Positions 8,367-17,416 of a DNA stretch of 64,000 nucleotides are shown piece after piece (positions within the stretch are counted from its first letter, which is position 1; every line of letters begins with the position of its first letter). The stretch spans positions 62,001-126,000 of the forward strand of contig NZ_WOCA01000008.1 of NCBI RefSeq assembly GCF_009728145.1, given 5' to 3'. Source of the DNA: Ornithinibacillus caprae. GTDB taxonomy: Bacteria > Bacillota > Bacilli > Bacillales > Amphibacillaceae. Under the pieces are notes generated by a model. The model was not told the origin of the DNA and ran no database searches. It worked only from the letters and a program-made list of their open reading frames with translations. A program made the translations under genes and the position numbers.

Positions 8367-9941
8367 TTAATAACGTTCTTCTAGTTCGATACCTTGGTAA
8401 TAATGTTTTAAAATTTCATCATAGGTATGTCCTTTAACAGCCATGCCCATTGCACCCGTTTGGGATAGTCCAACACCGTGGCCCCATCCACCACCATAAA
8501 CTTCAAATCCAGTCAGCTCTTTTGTTTTGTTATCGATTACCGGTTCTATATAGAAAAGAGTACTTAGTAATACACTTGGAGTTCCATTTGTATTAATGTA
8601 TTGTAATGCCCAGCGAACTCTGTCTTTATATTCATAGAAGTTACCATTTTCTGTAACAAATTCAATTTCCAGTACTCTACCAGAATCAGATCGTTCAAGT
8701 ACATTAATTTCATAGACTTCTCCAACATCTGTATTGAAATAGGAGCTAAGTACATTACTTATTTCTTCATTAGTCCACTCAAAATGCCAGCGATGATATC
8801 TAGACCAATCTGCTTCGAAGTCACCATTTCTCATTGCGCGTAATGATTTTAGATTACTACTATTCTTAAACACTTCTAAAGTAGGTACATTTTCAAAAGC
8901 CTTGCCTCGTTGTGCATCTGGTACACCTCGTAAATAATCAACCGGACCGGATTCCCAAACATCTTCATTGTTAGCAGTAAATCCACCTGTAGTAGAGTGG
9001 TAAACAGCGTTAATTAGATTATCGTTATAAGTAGCAACAACACCAGTTGTTTCTTGAACTGCTTGTGTAGAAACCGAATGTTCTGCTTCATAACCACCAT
9101 ATACTTGATCAGATGTTGTCGGTAGCAAATCGTACCCATCACTATTGCGTTTTCCAAGACCTGAGATTGCATATGTTCTAGCAGCTACTGCCTGTGATTT
9201 TTGTGCTTCTAATTCACCATAAGGTACTGGTGGTAATTCTAGTGGAACTACTCCATATAAATATTCTTCTAAAGGTAATTCATTGATTCCTGCTAGCGTA
9301 CCGCTACTATTGAAAGCTACTTCACCAATTCCACGGTATTTTTTACCGTTAATTTCAATTAAATCATCCGAAGATTCGATTTGAACAGGATTGGAAACAA
9401 TTTCTTCATAGTTTTCTGCTGAAATTTTTAATTGGGATTCACCAGTTGAAATGGTAATAAGCCTCCAGTAGGAATCACTTTCTGCTAACCCATTTGCAAT
9501 AACTTCTTGTCTGAATGTTTCGCGTTCTCCCCAACCTGCATCTGCAGGAAACTCACCGATCAGTAATCTCCAACCATTGTTATATGGTTCGATATATGTT
9601 GCATATCCCCCTATTTCTGCTCTATTTAACCAATCTTCCACATAAGCATTACTTGTGGTCCATGCTACTTGCAGTCGGTAATTGGTTTGAATATTAGCAA
9701 CTGAATCAAGTGCAACCTGAACGGATTCACTTGTTCCAGAATATAGTACCTCTTTAGTTTCTTTGTCAGTAATAGAAAAATTACCATCACTTCCAACTGT
9801 AACTGCTTCTGCACTTGGAACGACTCCAATTCGTATCATTTGCGTGTCTTCTTCCTCTGCAAAGCTTACTCCGGTATTACTAAATACTGTAGAAAAAACA
9901 AATAAAACTATGAATAATAAACCAAATAGTTTTTTACTCAA
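8367..9941 (-). CDS. SpoIID/LytB-domain cell-wall protein
   Basis: 524-residue exported protein. An N-terminal signal peptide (about 1-28, ending near SFAEEE) is followed by a roughly 180-residue region containing a possible SPOR-like repeat, then the SpoIID/LytB domain (about 215-520): LPLEEYLYGVVPLELPP, AQKSQAVAARTYA, VYHSTTGGFTANNEDVW and the C-terminal GGGWGHGVGLSQTGAMGMA. SpoIID members are peptidoglycan glycan-strand lytic enzymes; LytB is an amidase enhancer. The start is TTG preceded by GGAGGTGG. It is divergent from the murein-recovery operon, which fits a role in producing wall fragments. Confidence 0.85.
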   Translation of the reverse strand: MSKKLFGLLFIVLFVFSTVFSNTGVSFAEEEDTQMIRIGVVPSAEAVTVGSDGNFSITDKETKEVLYSGTSESVQVALDSVANIQTNYRLQVAWTTSNAYVEDWLNRAEIGGYATYIEPYNNGWRLLIGEFPADAGWGERETFRQEVIANGLAESDSYWRLITISTGESQLKISAENYEEIVSNPVQIESSDDLIEINGKKYRGIGEVAFNSSGTLAGINELPLEEYLYGVVPLELPPVPYGELEAQKSQAVAARTYAISGLGKRNSDGYDLLPTTSDQVYGGYEAEHSVSTQAVQETTGVVATYNDNLINAVYHSTTGGFTANNEDVWESGPVDYLRGVPDAQRGKAFENVPTLEVFKNSSNLKSLRAMRNGDFEADWSRYHRWHFEWTNEEISNVLSSYFNTDVGEVYEINVLERSDSGRVLEIEFVTENGNFYEYKDRVRWALQYINTNGTPSVLLSTLFYIEPVIDNKTKELTGFEVYGGGWGHGVGLSQTGAMGMAVKGHTYDEILKHYYQGIELEERY

Positions 9942-9962
9942 GCCTAACCACCTCCATATTTT

Positions 9963-9976
9963 TTAAAACGCTTTCA
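9963..9976. promoter_or_regulatory. cre-like site upstream of the SpoIID-like gene
   Basis: On the minus strand TGAAAGCGTTTTAA fits the cre consensus apart from the next-to-last base. It lies just upstream of the minus-strand gene start and in the divergent region shared with the murein-recovery operon, so either could be under CcpA control. Confidence 0.35.
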
Positions 9977-10309
9977 TAGATTACTATTCAACAGCAATGA
10001 GAAATAATCCTCTAGGTCAATAGGAGCGTTTTTTATTACAAACTAGTTCAAAATATGTAGTTTCTTATCATGTATATGAGTTAAATTGAAATTTAAATAC
10101 AACTTTTTAAAGTTATTTTTGAATTACTATTTCATTTTTATTTTTTTTATGTATAATGAAAGTGATAAAATAATTAGAAAAAAAGTACTATTCAATAAGG
10201 GGAGTTTCACATATTTAAACCATTTATTTCAAATGATAAATGTAAGCGATATCATTATTTTAAAAGATTTTAATGACAGAAAAATACTTTAGTAAAGAGG
10301 TGGCGGAGA
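9977..10309. promoter_or_regulatory. Divergent promoter region of the murein-recovery operon
   Basis: Very AT-rich 333-bp region. A perfect TATAAT at 10152-10157 is the best rightward -10 box, with only a weak TTCATT-like -35. No gene is supported here: a 68-codon reading frame at 10086 has no ribosome site and AT-driven composition. I could not pick out a convincing MurR operator by eye. Confidence 0.4.
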
Positions 10310-11026
10310 GTGTCTGATAAATTCCATTTAATGATTGTTGGTGCACATTGTGGTGATGCTGAAATACAAGCGGGAGCAATTGCCCATAAGTATGCAAAAG
10401 CAGGGCATAAAGTAACATTTCTACATTTAACTGCTGGTGAGAAAGGTAATCCACCACATATTTCTGTGGAAGAATATCGGAAACAAAAAATAGAAGAAGC
10501 GGAAAAGGCAGCTTCGGTTTTAGGAGCTAAAAGTATTACGTTGGACTATAAAGATGCGGAATTAAAGGAAGATGATGAAACAGTTACAAGAGTAGCAAAA
10601 CTACTCCGTGAGCTAAAACCAACTCTAGTAATTACTCATTGGGAAAATAGCATGCACCCAGATCATGCAATATGTCCAAAGATTGTGCAAGCAGCATGGC
10701 TTAAGGCAGCATTACCAGGTTTTGAGATTGATGGATTACCACCACACTCTCTAACTCGAATGTTTCATAGTGAAAACTGGGAAGACATGGAGGGTTACGA
10801 GCCAGATATTTTTGTGGATGTTTCAGATGAATTTGAAACTTATTTAGAGGCTTTATCCCACTATTGGTTCATTATGAATTCTCGTGACTTTAGATATTAC
10901 GATTATTATAAAGCATTAGGAACAATGAGAGGCTGTCTAAATAGAACAGAGTATGCTCAGACGCTGAAGTTTCCTACTGGAACAAATCGAAGAAAAGGAT
11001 CAGGTATACCAGGGTTCGATTTATAG
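10310..11026 (+). CDS. PIG-L family (GlcNAc-type) deacetylase
   Basis: 238-residue zinc-dependent LmbE/PIG-L deacetylase. Metal ligands are recognisable in GAHCGDAEIQAG (His and second Asp) and in MHPDH later. The canonical AHPDD motif is AHCGD here, so the aspartate used as general base in MshB-type enzymes is Gly; related family members with HPGD exist. Start GTG follows GAGGTGG with 7-nt spacing. As first gene of a MurNAc/GlcNAc recovery operon it may deacetylate an amino sugar or muropeptide fragment; bacillithiol BshB activity is a less likely alternative. Confidence 0.75.
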   Translation: MSDKFHLMIVGAHCGDAEIQAGAIAHKYAKAGHKVTFLHLTAGEKGNPPHISVEEYRKQKIEEAEKAASVLGAKSITLDYKDAELKEDDETVTRVAKLLRELKPTLVITHWENSMHPDHAICPKIVQAAWLKAALPGFEIDGLPPHSLTRMFHSENWEDMEGYEPDIFVDVSDEFETYLEALSHYWFIMNSRDFRYYDYYKALGTMRGCLNRTEYAQTLKFPTGTNRRKGSGIPGFDL

Positions 11027-11053
11027 ATCAAATACATAATGGAGTGAAACGAA

Positions 11054-12664
11054 ATGAATCTTAGTGAAACAGAAAAAAAGATAGGACAGTTAATGGTTTT
11101 TGGATTTAAAGGAAAAACTCCTACTCCTGAAATAAAAAAACTAATACATGAACATCATGTAGGCGGAATTATTTTATTTGGTAGAAATATAGGAACTCCT
11201 AATGAAGTTCTACAGTTAACGACAGATCTGCAAAGAATAGCAAAGGATGCTGGACACGAAAAGCCTTTATTGATTTGTATCGATCAAGAAAATGGTGTCG
11301 TAAGAAGGCTAGGAGAAGGCTCAACTGTATTACCAGGACAAATGTTACTCGGAGCAACAGGAAGAAGTGAAAATGCTTATATAACTGGATTATTGACTGG
11401 AAAGGAATTAAAAGAACTCGGTGTGAACTGGAATTTAGCACCAGTACTCGATGTCAATAATAACCCAAAAAATCCTGTGATTGGTGTGCGCTCTTACGGC
11501 GAAACACCTGAAATGGTTTCAGAATTTGGGAAGCAGGCAGTACAAGGGATGCAGGATGCTGGGATCATTACAACACTTAAACATTTCCCAGGACATGGGG
11601 ATACAAGTGTAGATTCGCATCTAGATTTGCCTACGATTTCTCATGATTTAGAGAGGTTAGAGAATATTGAATTGAAACCGTTTATGGAGTGCATGGAACA
11701 AGGTGCAGATACGATTATGTCTGCGCATGTCTATTTTCCTGCAATTGAAGAACGAGAAAATGTTCCTGCAACACTATCGAAAAAGGTTATTACCGATCTG
11801 TTACGAACCAAACTAGGTTTTAACGGAGTAGTTACAACAGATTGCATGGAAATGAATGCAATATCTGAAACGATCGGAACTGCTGAAGGAGCTGTAGAAG
11901 CAATAAAAGCTGGGGTAGATTTAATAATGGTATCCCATTTGCAATCTAGACAATATGAAACGATTGATTTGATAGCAAAAGCAGTTGATTCTGGAGAGAT
12001 TTCAATGGAAATACTAAATAGTGCCTATCAAAGAGTGATGGAATTAAAAAATAAATACTTAACATGGGAAGACATTCCTCTTCATGAAGCACCTAAACTT
12101 TCTTCGGATTTTGGCAGTAAGTTTCATGAAAGTGAAGCCTATGAAATTTATAAACAGGGAATTACGATGGTAAAAAATAAAAATGACATATTGCCATTAT
12201 CAACAGTGGAATCAGACAGACTACTAGTTGTTTACCCACAAAATAGCTATGCAATGCAAGTGGAGGATAAACGTTATTCTACGTTTTCATTAGGGAAAGC
12301 AATAAAGGATATTCATCAAAATACGGATATTCTTGAGTTGTCCAATCCTCCTACTAAAGATGAAATAGACCATGTCGCTTCATTTGCTAATGATTATGAA
12401 GCAGTGATTGTTGGTACATTGACGGTAAAACATGAAGATGCTCAAGTGAAGTTAGTCCAAGAGATTGTACGTAAAAATGATTCTGTCATCGTGGTAGCGA
12501 CTAGAAGCCCTTATGACATTGCTTATTTACCAGAAGTTCCAGCATATCTAGCAACCTATGAATTCACTCACCCTGCTTTGATTACAGTAGCAAATGCATT
12601 ATTTGGCAAAGTAAAGGTGAAAGGGAAGCTTCCAGTTACACTACCGAAACGAAGGGGAGTGTGA
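11054..12664 (+). CDS. nagZ: Beta-N-acetylglucosaminidase NagZ (GH3)
   Basis: 536-residue GH3 enzyme. The diagnostic NagZ loop KHFPGHGDTSVDSHLDLP carries the catalytic His-Asp dyad and TTDCMEMNAI the nucleophile aspartate. A second, C-terminal alpha/beta domain (about 370-536) is present, as in Bacillus NagZ. Unlike B. subtilis NagZ there is no signal peptide, so this version should act in the cytoplasm on imported GlcNAc-MurNAc fragments. It overlaps or abuts the start of anmK, indicating tight coupling. Confidence 0.88.
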   Translation: MNLSETEKKIGQLMVFGFKGKTPTPEIKKLIHEHHVGGIILFGRNIGTPNEVLQLTTDLQRIAKDAGHEKPLLICIDQENGVVRRLGEGSTVLPGQMLLGATGRSENAYITGLLTGKELKELGVNWNLAPVLDVNNNPKNPVIGVRSYGETPEMVSEFGKQAVQGMQDAGIITTLKHFPGHGDTSVDSHLDLPTISHDLERLENIELKPFMECMEQGADTIMSAHVYFPAIEERENVPATLSKKVITDLLRTKLGFNGVVTTDCMEMNAISETIGTAEGAVEAIKAGVDLIMVSHLQSRQYETIDLIAKAVDSGEISMEILNSAYQRVMELKNKYLTWEDIPLHEAPKLSSDFGSKFHESEAYEIYKQGITMVKNKNDILPLSTVESDRLLVVYPQNSYAMQVEDKRYSTFSLGKAIKDIHQNTDILELSNPPTKDEIDHVASFANDYEAVIVGTLTVKHEDAQVKLVQEIVRKNDSVIVVATRSPYDIAYLPEVPAYLATYEFTHPALITVANALFGKVKVKGKLPVTLPKRRGV

Positions 12665-12666
12665 AA

Positions 12667-13842
12667 GTGACTACGGAGCAAATAGTTCAATATGTTATTG
12701 GATTAATGTCAGGAACATCAGTAGATGGAATTGATACAGCAATCGTAAAAATAACTGAGGAACAAAATGATATAGCTTTGGATTTAGTACATTTTGATAC
12801 GATTCCGTATGAGCAAGAAGTAAAAGAAGAAATATTGAAGCTATGTGATCCGAATACAGCAAGGGTTGAAAATCTATCAAACATGAACATGCTATTAGGT
12901 AGCTTATATGCTGATGCAGTCAATCAAGTATTACAAGATACTGAACTGGATCATAAAGACATCTCCCTAATTAGCTCTCATGGTCAAACGATATTTCACC
13001 AGCCTACAGCGATAACATTTTCGGGGCATTCTGTTGCTTCGACCCTGCAGATTGGTGATATAGCAGTCATTGCTGAAAAAACTGGTATTACGACAGTTGG
13101 GGATTTCCGAACTAGAGATATGGCAGCAGGAGGGCAAGGAGCACCACTTGTCCCATATGCTGATTATCTATTATTTCAAAAAAAGGATTTTGGTAGAGTA
13201 CTAGTTAATATTGGTGGAATATCTAATATTACCGTACTACCAAAGGATGGTGATGAATCCAATGTGCTAGCCTACGATACGGGACCGGGTAACATGATCA
13301 TTGATTATTTTGCAGAAAAAATTACCGGTGGAAACTTATCATATGATCATGATGGTCTTCTTGCAGCAAACGGTAAGGTACAGATGGAATGGCTTGATAA
13401 TTTAGTACAGCATCCATATTTCACACAAACGCCACCAAAAAGTACCGGAAGAGAGATGTTTGGTAGAGACTATGCAAAAGCTTTATGGGAGCAAGCGGAA
13501 CAGCGATCGATTCCTTATGAGGATCGAATCGCAACGATTACTGCATTAACTGCTTCAACATTGACAGCTGAAATTATACGTTATATCACAGAGACTAGCA
13601 TAAAAGAAGTATTAATTAGTGGCGGAGGGAGTAATAATCCAACATTAATGAAATACATTACCAACTATCTTCCTTCAAATGTAATGGTAAAAGGAACACA
13701 TGATTATGGCATCAATCCTGATGCAAAGGAAGCAATGATATTTGCTTTACTTGGTTATCAGTGTTTAAAGAAAAGAACCAATAATCTACCAGCAGCTACA
13801 GGCTCCAAGCGAAATGTAGTGATGGGAAAGATTGCATGGTAA
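12667..13842 (+). CDS. anmK: Anhydro-N-acetylmuramic acid kinase
   Basis: About 391 residues. The AnmK signature GLMSGTSVDGID lies near the N-terminus, with DTGPGNMIIDYF and ISGGGSNNPTLM further on (ASKHA-type ATP-binding blocks). It phosphorylates and hydrolyses 1,6-anhydro-MurNAc to MurNAc-6-P, the substrate of MurQ encoded downstream. Two in-frame GTG codons exist (12661 and 12667); AAGGGGA lies 8 nt from the second, which is preferred. Its presence implies the cell meets anhydro-muropeptides made by lytic transglycosylases. Confidence 0.87.
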   Translation: MTTEQIVQYVIGLMSGTSVDGIDTAIVKITEEQNDIALDLVHFDTIPYEQEVKEEILKLCDPNTARVENLSNMNMLLGSLYADAVNQVLQDTELDHKDISLISSHGQTIFHQPTAITFSGHSVASTLQIGDIAVIAEKTGITTVGDFRTRDMAAGGQGAPLVPYADYLLFQKKDFGRVLVNIGGISNITVLPKDGDESNVLAYDTGPGNMIIDYFAEKITGGNLSYDHDGLLAANGKVQMEWLDNLVQHPYFTQTPPKSTGREMFGRDYAKALWEQAEQRSIPYEDRIATITALTASTLTAEIIRYITETSIKEVLISGGGSNNPTLMKYITNYLPSNVMVKGTHDYGINPDAKEAMIFALLGYQCLKKRTNNLPAATGSKRNVVMGKIAW

Positions 13843-13925
13843 GGATTTTTAAGGGGGTGAATGGTACAAGAAAAATCAATTTATCGTAATACCTATTTGA
13901 AACTAAAATCTAGGGGGTAAGAAAA

Positions 13926-15275
13926 GTGAAAGGTAAAACTAATTTTTTTACATTATTGATGATGGTTGTACTTATTGGATTATTAACAGCTTGTAGTAAT
14001 GATTCGTCTAATACGAATGAAGATGGAGAGTGGACTGGAAAAATTACGATTTGGGATGGTCCCCGTTGGGCTCAAGAAGGTGACGATTCTGGTGAGGACG
14101 GAGAAGGAAATAAATATTTTTGGTTAGAAGAAAAAATTGAAGAATTTGAAGCAGAGCACGAAGGTGTTGAAATTGAATTAGTTCAAGTACCATGGGCAGA
14201 GCTTCCAGATAAATTAGGTGTAAACATTGCGGGTCAATCATGGCCAGATATTGCACCAGTTGATATTAGTGGTAGTGCAGTAAGTATCGAACATATTGAG
14301 CAAGGTGTCATTGAATCAGTAGATGAGTTCTTTACAGAAGAAGAATTAGCTGATTTCTATGATAATGCATTAGAAGCCTATACGCATGAGGATAAATTAT
14401 ATGGTGTACCTAACTCAATCACAGTGCACTCTATGCTTTTAAACTTAGATCTATTTGAAGAGGCTGGTGTTACACCTCCAGAAAATGGCGAGTGGACTTG
14501 GGAAGAGTTTGTTGATGCTGCAGAACAATTAACTTTCGATAGAGATGGCGATGGAGAAACAGATGTATATGGATTTTCAACGTACATTTTAGAAGGGTAT
14601 TATGAAGCATGGCCGTTCTTCTACATTAATGGAGGTCAACCTCTAAGTGATGATCTGTCTGAATTTACTTTCGATGACCCAGAAGCAATTGAAGCTATCC
14701 AACAGTTAGCTGACTTGAAACTTGAAAAAGAGGTAGCTCCAGTATCTATGGGTGGTGCCGACGTAGGTGGTACTTTCCAAGCATGGGCAAATGAAGAACA
14801 ACGTACAGTTGCAATGCAACCATGGGCAACTTGGGCGATTACAGCAGCTCAAACATCATACCCAACGAATTTTATGGTAGCAAACTACCCTACAGGTTCA
14901 ACTGGTGAACCAGTTACATTAGGTGGTGTTGGTGGATGGACAATGTTCCACCAAGAAGATGAGGGTAAAAAAGCAGTTGTAGCAGAGTTTATTAAACACA
15001 TTTCTTCTACAGATGAACAGTATAGAATGTCTAAAGAATATGGTGTCTTCCCAGCACTTATTAGTGCAGCTGAAATGGATCCATATGCAGATAACCCTGA
15101 AATGGCACGTGCACTTGAGATGTCTGAACAAGTAGTCATGTTACCACGTCATACAGAGTGGAAAAAAATTGATGAAGTCATTCAACGTGAACTTCAATTA
15201 GTATTTAACGGTGAAAAAACAGCGGCTGAGGCAATGGAAGCAGCAAAGCCAGAGGTAGAATCTTTATTAGAGTAA
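13926..15275 (+). CDS. Sugar ABC transporter substrate-binding lipoprotein (muropeptide/amino-sugar importer)
   Basis: 449-residue family 1 binding protein. The signal peptide ends in a LTAC lipobox, followed by an Asn/Asp-rich linker and the fold beginning at KITIWDGPRWAQ. Neighbouring MurQ, NamZ, NagZ and AnmK genes make a MurNAc-containing saccharide the probable ligand; the B. subtilis counterpart operon uses a PTS permease (MurP) instead. Start is GTG after AGGGGG. It is followed by two permease genes but no ATPase gene. Confidence 0.82.
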   Translation: MKGKTNFFTLLMMVVLIGLLTACSNDSSNTNEDGEWTGKITIWDGPRWAQEGDDSGEDGEGNKYFWLEEKIEEFEAEHEGVEIELVQVPWAELPDKLGVNIAGQSWPDIAPVDISGSAVSIEHIEQGVIESVDEFFTEEELADFYDNALEAYTHEDKLYGVPNSITVHSMLLNLDLFEEAGVTPPENGEWTWEEFVDAAEQLTFDRDGDGETDVYGFSTYILEGYYEAWPFFYINGGQPLSDDLSEFTFDDPEAIEAIQQLADLKLEKEVAPVSMGGADVGGTFQAWANEEQRTVAMQPWATWAITAAQTSYPTNFMVANYPTGSTGEPVTLGGVGGWTMFHQEDEGKKAVVAEFIKHISSTDEQYRMSKEYGVFPALISAAEMDPYADNPEMARALEMSEQVVMLPRHTEWKKIDEVIQRELQLVFNGEKTAAEAMEAAKPEVESLLE

Positions 15276-15280
15276 ATTTT

Positions 15281-15371
15281 TAGCAGATAGGAAAGTAAAA
15301 ACTTTCCTATCCTGCATAAGTGCAACTAAGGTATTCACCATAAAGGCTTGGTGAATGCCGAGTTTTCTAAT
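15281..15371. repeat. Dispersed hairpin repeat, full copy
   Basis: A 91-bp element: AGGAAAGT/ACTTTCCT hairpin, then ATCCTGCATAAGTGCAACTA, ATTCACCATAAAGGCTTGG and TGCCGAGTTTTCTAAT. A near-identical copy is at 29952-30040 and shorter or diverged copies are at 7353, 41991, 50490 and 55793. Here it separates the binding-protein gene from its permeases and may act as a terminator or processing site. Confidence 0.75.
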
Positions 15372-15461
15372 AAAAGGTAGACTTTAGCAATTCTAAAGTC
15401 TACCAATTTTAAATAATGATCATGTACCTGTAAATTCTTTTAACAGCCGGGAGGGAAAAAC

Positions 15462-16376
15462 GTGAAAGGATCAAAAGCATCTATGACGATGAATAAAAAT
15501 AAAGGAACCTGGTATTTAATGAAAAAAAATTATGCCGCATACCTCTTTTTGCTCCCTAAATTAGTTTTATTTACTACATTTATAGCCATTCCTGTAGTTT
15601 GGGCATTTATACTTTCTTTTCAAGAATACAAAATAATGGGCGGTAATGATTGGGTTTGGTTAGCAAATTATACAGATGTATTTAAGAGTGAAGCTTTTAA
15701 AAAAGCCCTTATGAATACTACGATATATACGCTAGTAACCGTTCCTTTTAATGTAATAACTGCATTAATTGCAGCTTCTTTAATTCACTCACTTGGCCGA
15801 TTTGCTCAAAGCTTCTTTCGGGCAGCTTTTTATCTGCCAACAGTTGCCTCAATGGTAATTATAGCAATGGTATGGAGATGGATGTATAACTATGAATTTG
15901 GTTTATTCAACTATGTTATTGGTTGGTTTGGTTTTGAATCAGTAAACTGGTTAGGGCAATCCAATACTGCCTTATGGGCAATCATAATCATGCAGATGTT
16001 GATTCCATTTGGAGTTGGTATTATTTTATACCTTGCTTCCATGAGTTCTATATCAGAATCCCTATATGAAGCAGCAACTATCGATGGAGCGAATGCATTT
16101 CAAAAATGGGTCAAGATTACTATTCCGATGTTAAAGCCATCTACCGTTTATTTGGTGTTATTAAGTACAATAGGATCTTTCCAAGTATTTACCCAAATTA
16201 TTTTAATGACCGGTGGAGGACCAGGTTATGCAACCGAGACAATTGTTCACTTAATCTATAAAACTGGATTTAGAGATTTTGAGTTTGGATTAGCAGCAGC
16301 ACAGTCTGTTGTACTATTCTTTATAATTTTAGTTATATCAATCATACAATACAGAGCGCTACGCCATGACGAATAG
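15462..16376 (+). CDS. Sugar ABC transporter permease (MalF/UgpA type)
   Basis: 304-residue permease with about six TM segments and the EAA loop LYEAATIDGANAFQKWVKIT. ILMTGGGPGYATETIV before the last TM helix is characteristic of UgpA/LacF-type subunits. Start GTG follows GGGAGG; an ATG at 15483 is a possible alternative. It pairs with the next gene to form the channel of the presumed MurNAc-saccharide importer. Confidence 0.85.
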   Translation: MKGSKASMTMNKNKGTWYLMKKNYAAYLFLLPKLVLFTTFIAIPVVWAFILSFQEYKIMGGNDWVWLANYTDVFKSEAFKKALMNTTIYTLVTVPFNVITALIAASLIHSLGRFAQSFFRAAFYLPTVASMVIIAMVWRWMYNYEFGLFNYVIGWFGFESVNWLGQSNTALWAIIIMQMLIPFGVGIILYLASMSSISESLYEAATIDGANAFQKWVKITIPMLKPSTVYLVLLSTIGSFQVFTQIILMTGGGPGYATETIVHLIYKTGFRDFEFGLAAAQSVVLFFIILVISIIQYRALRHDE

Positions 16377-16390
16377 GAGGGAAATACATA

Positions 16391-17353
16391 ATGAAAAAAT
16401 TTAATACGAAAAAGACACTTATAGTTTCCATGTTATTGATATTCTCAATTGTTTCCCTTTTACCGTTATATTGGGTGTTTAGTACGTCTATGCAATTAAG
16501 TAGTTATCAGGATGAAGATTTAGAAAAGCCAACGTCCTATGTTAATGCAAATCCACCTAAGATGTATCCAATGGGGATTCCAGAATACTTCGAACATTGG
16601 GGGAAGGCAAGAGAAGCTGAGAAAAATAATGATTTAGAAAAAGCAACATATCATAGAGATATAATGTCATATATTGTGGAAGATACATTCAATGGTTTTA
16701 AACGGTTATTCCAGCAAAATAATATGGGAATGTGGTTTTTCAACAGTTTGTATATTGGTGTTGTTGTAACCGTAGGAATCCTATTATTTGATTCAATGGC
16801 AGGATATGTTCTTGCCAAAAAGCGATTTCCAGGGAGAAATATCATTTTCTGGTTAATCATTTCGACAATGATGATTCCATCTCAAGTGACCCTCGTACCG
16901 ATGTTTATTATGGTTCGTGATTTGGGTTTAATGGATACCCATTGGGCATTAATATTACCAGATTTATCTATGGTTTTTGGTGTTTTCCTCATGAGGCAAT
17001 TTATGTTTTCGATTCCAGATGAATTAATCGAAGCAGCTAAGATTGATGGGGCTAGTGAGTGGAAAACCTACTGGAGTATTGTACTTCCATTAGCGAAACC
17101 AGGATTAGCTGCACTAGGAATATTTACGTTTATGAACGTTTGGAATTCATTCTTATGGCCAATTATTGTTCTAAACAGTGCAAATTTATATACGCTTCCT
17201 GTTGGATTAAAGACATTACAGGATGCCAACTTAGCAGATTTTAAATTGCTAATGAGTGGTGCGGCAATTGCAGCTATTCCAATGATTATCGTATTCCTTA
17301 TTTTCCAACGTCACTTTGTAAAAGGATTAACATTAGGTGGAGTGAAGGAATAG
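16391..17353 (+). CDS. Sugar ABC transporter permease (MalG/UgpE type)
   Basis: 320-residue permease, 15 bp after its partner. EAA loop: LIEAAKIDGASEWKTYWSIV; C-terminal HFVKGLTLGGVKE. An extra-cytoplasmic insertion between TM1 and TM2 (about residues 35-110, with charged KAREAEKNNDLEKATYHR) is longer than in MalG and may contact the binding protein. Confidence 0.85.
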   Translation: MKKFNTKKTLIVSMLLIFSIVSLLPLYWVFSTSMQLSSYQDEDLEKPTSYVNANPPKMYPMGIPEYFEHWGKAREAEKNNDLEKATYHRDIMSYIVEDTFNGFKRLFQQNNMGMWFFNSLYIGVVVTVGILLFDSMAGYVLAKKRFPGRNIIFWLIISTMMIPSQVTLVPMFIMVRDLGLMDTHWALILPDLSMVFGVFLMRQFMFSIPDELIEAAKIDGASEWKTYWSIVLPLAKPGLAALGIFTFMNVWNSFLWPIIVLNSANLYTLPVGLKTLQDANLADFKLLMSGAAIAAIPMIIVFLIFQRHFVKGLTLGGVKE

Positions 17354-17416
17354 TGAAATGAATCGACTTTTGTTTGAAAAGGCAAGAGTCTCAACCTTCC
17401 ATAGGAGTGATCCAGT

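Noticed and set aside
10086-10292. 68-codon plus-strand frame upstream of the deacetylase
   Set aside because: AT-rich, Phe/Ile/Asn-dominated composition, no ribosome site, and it overlaps the likely promoter.
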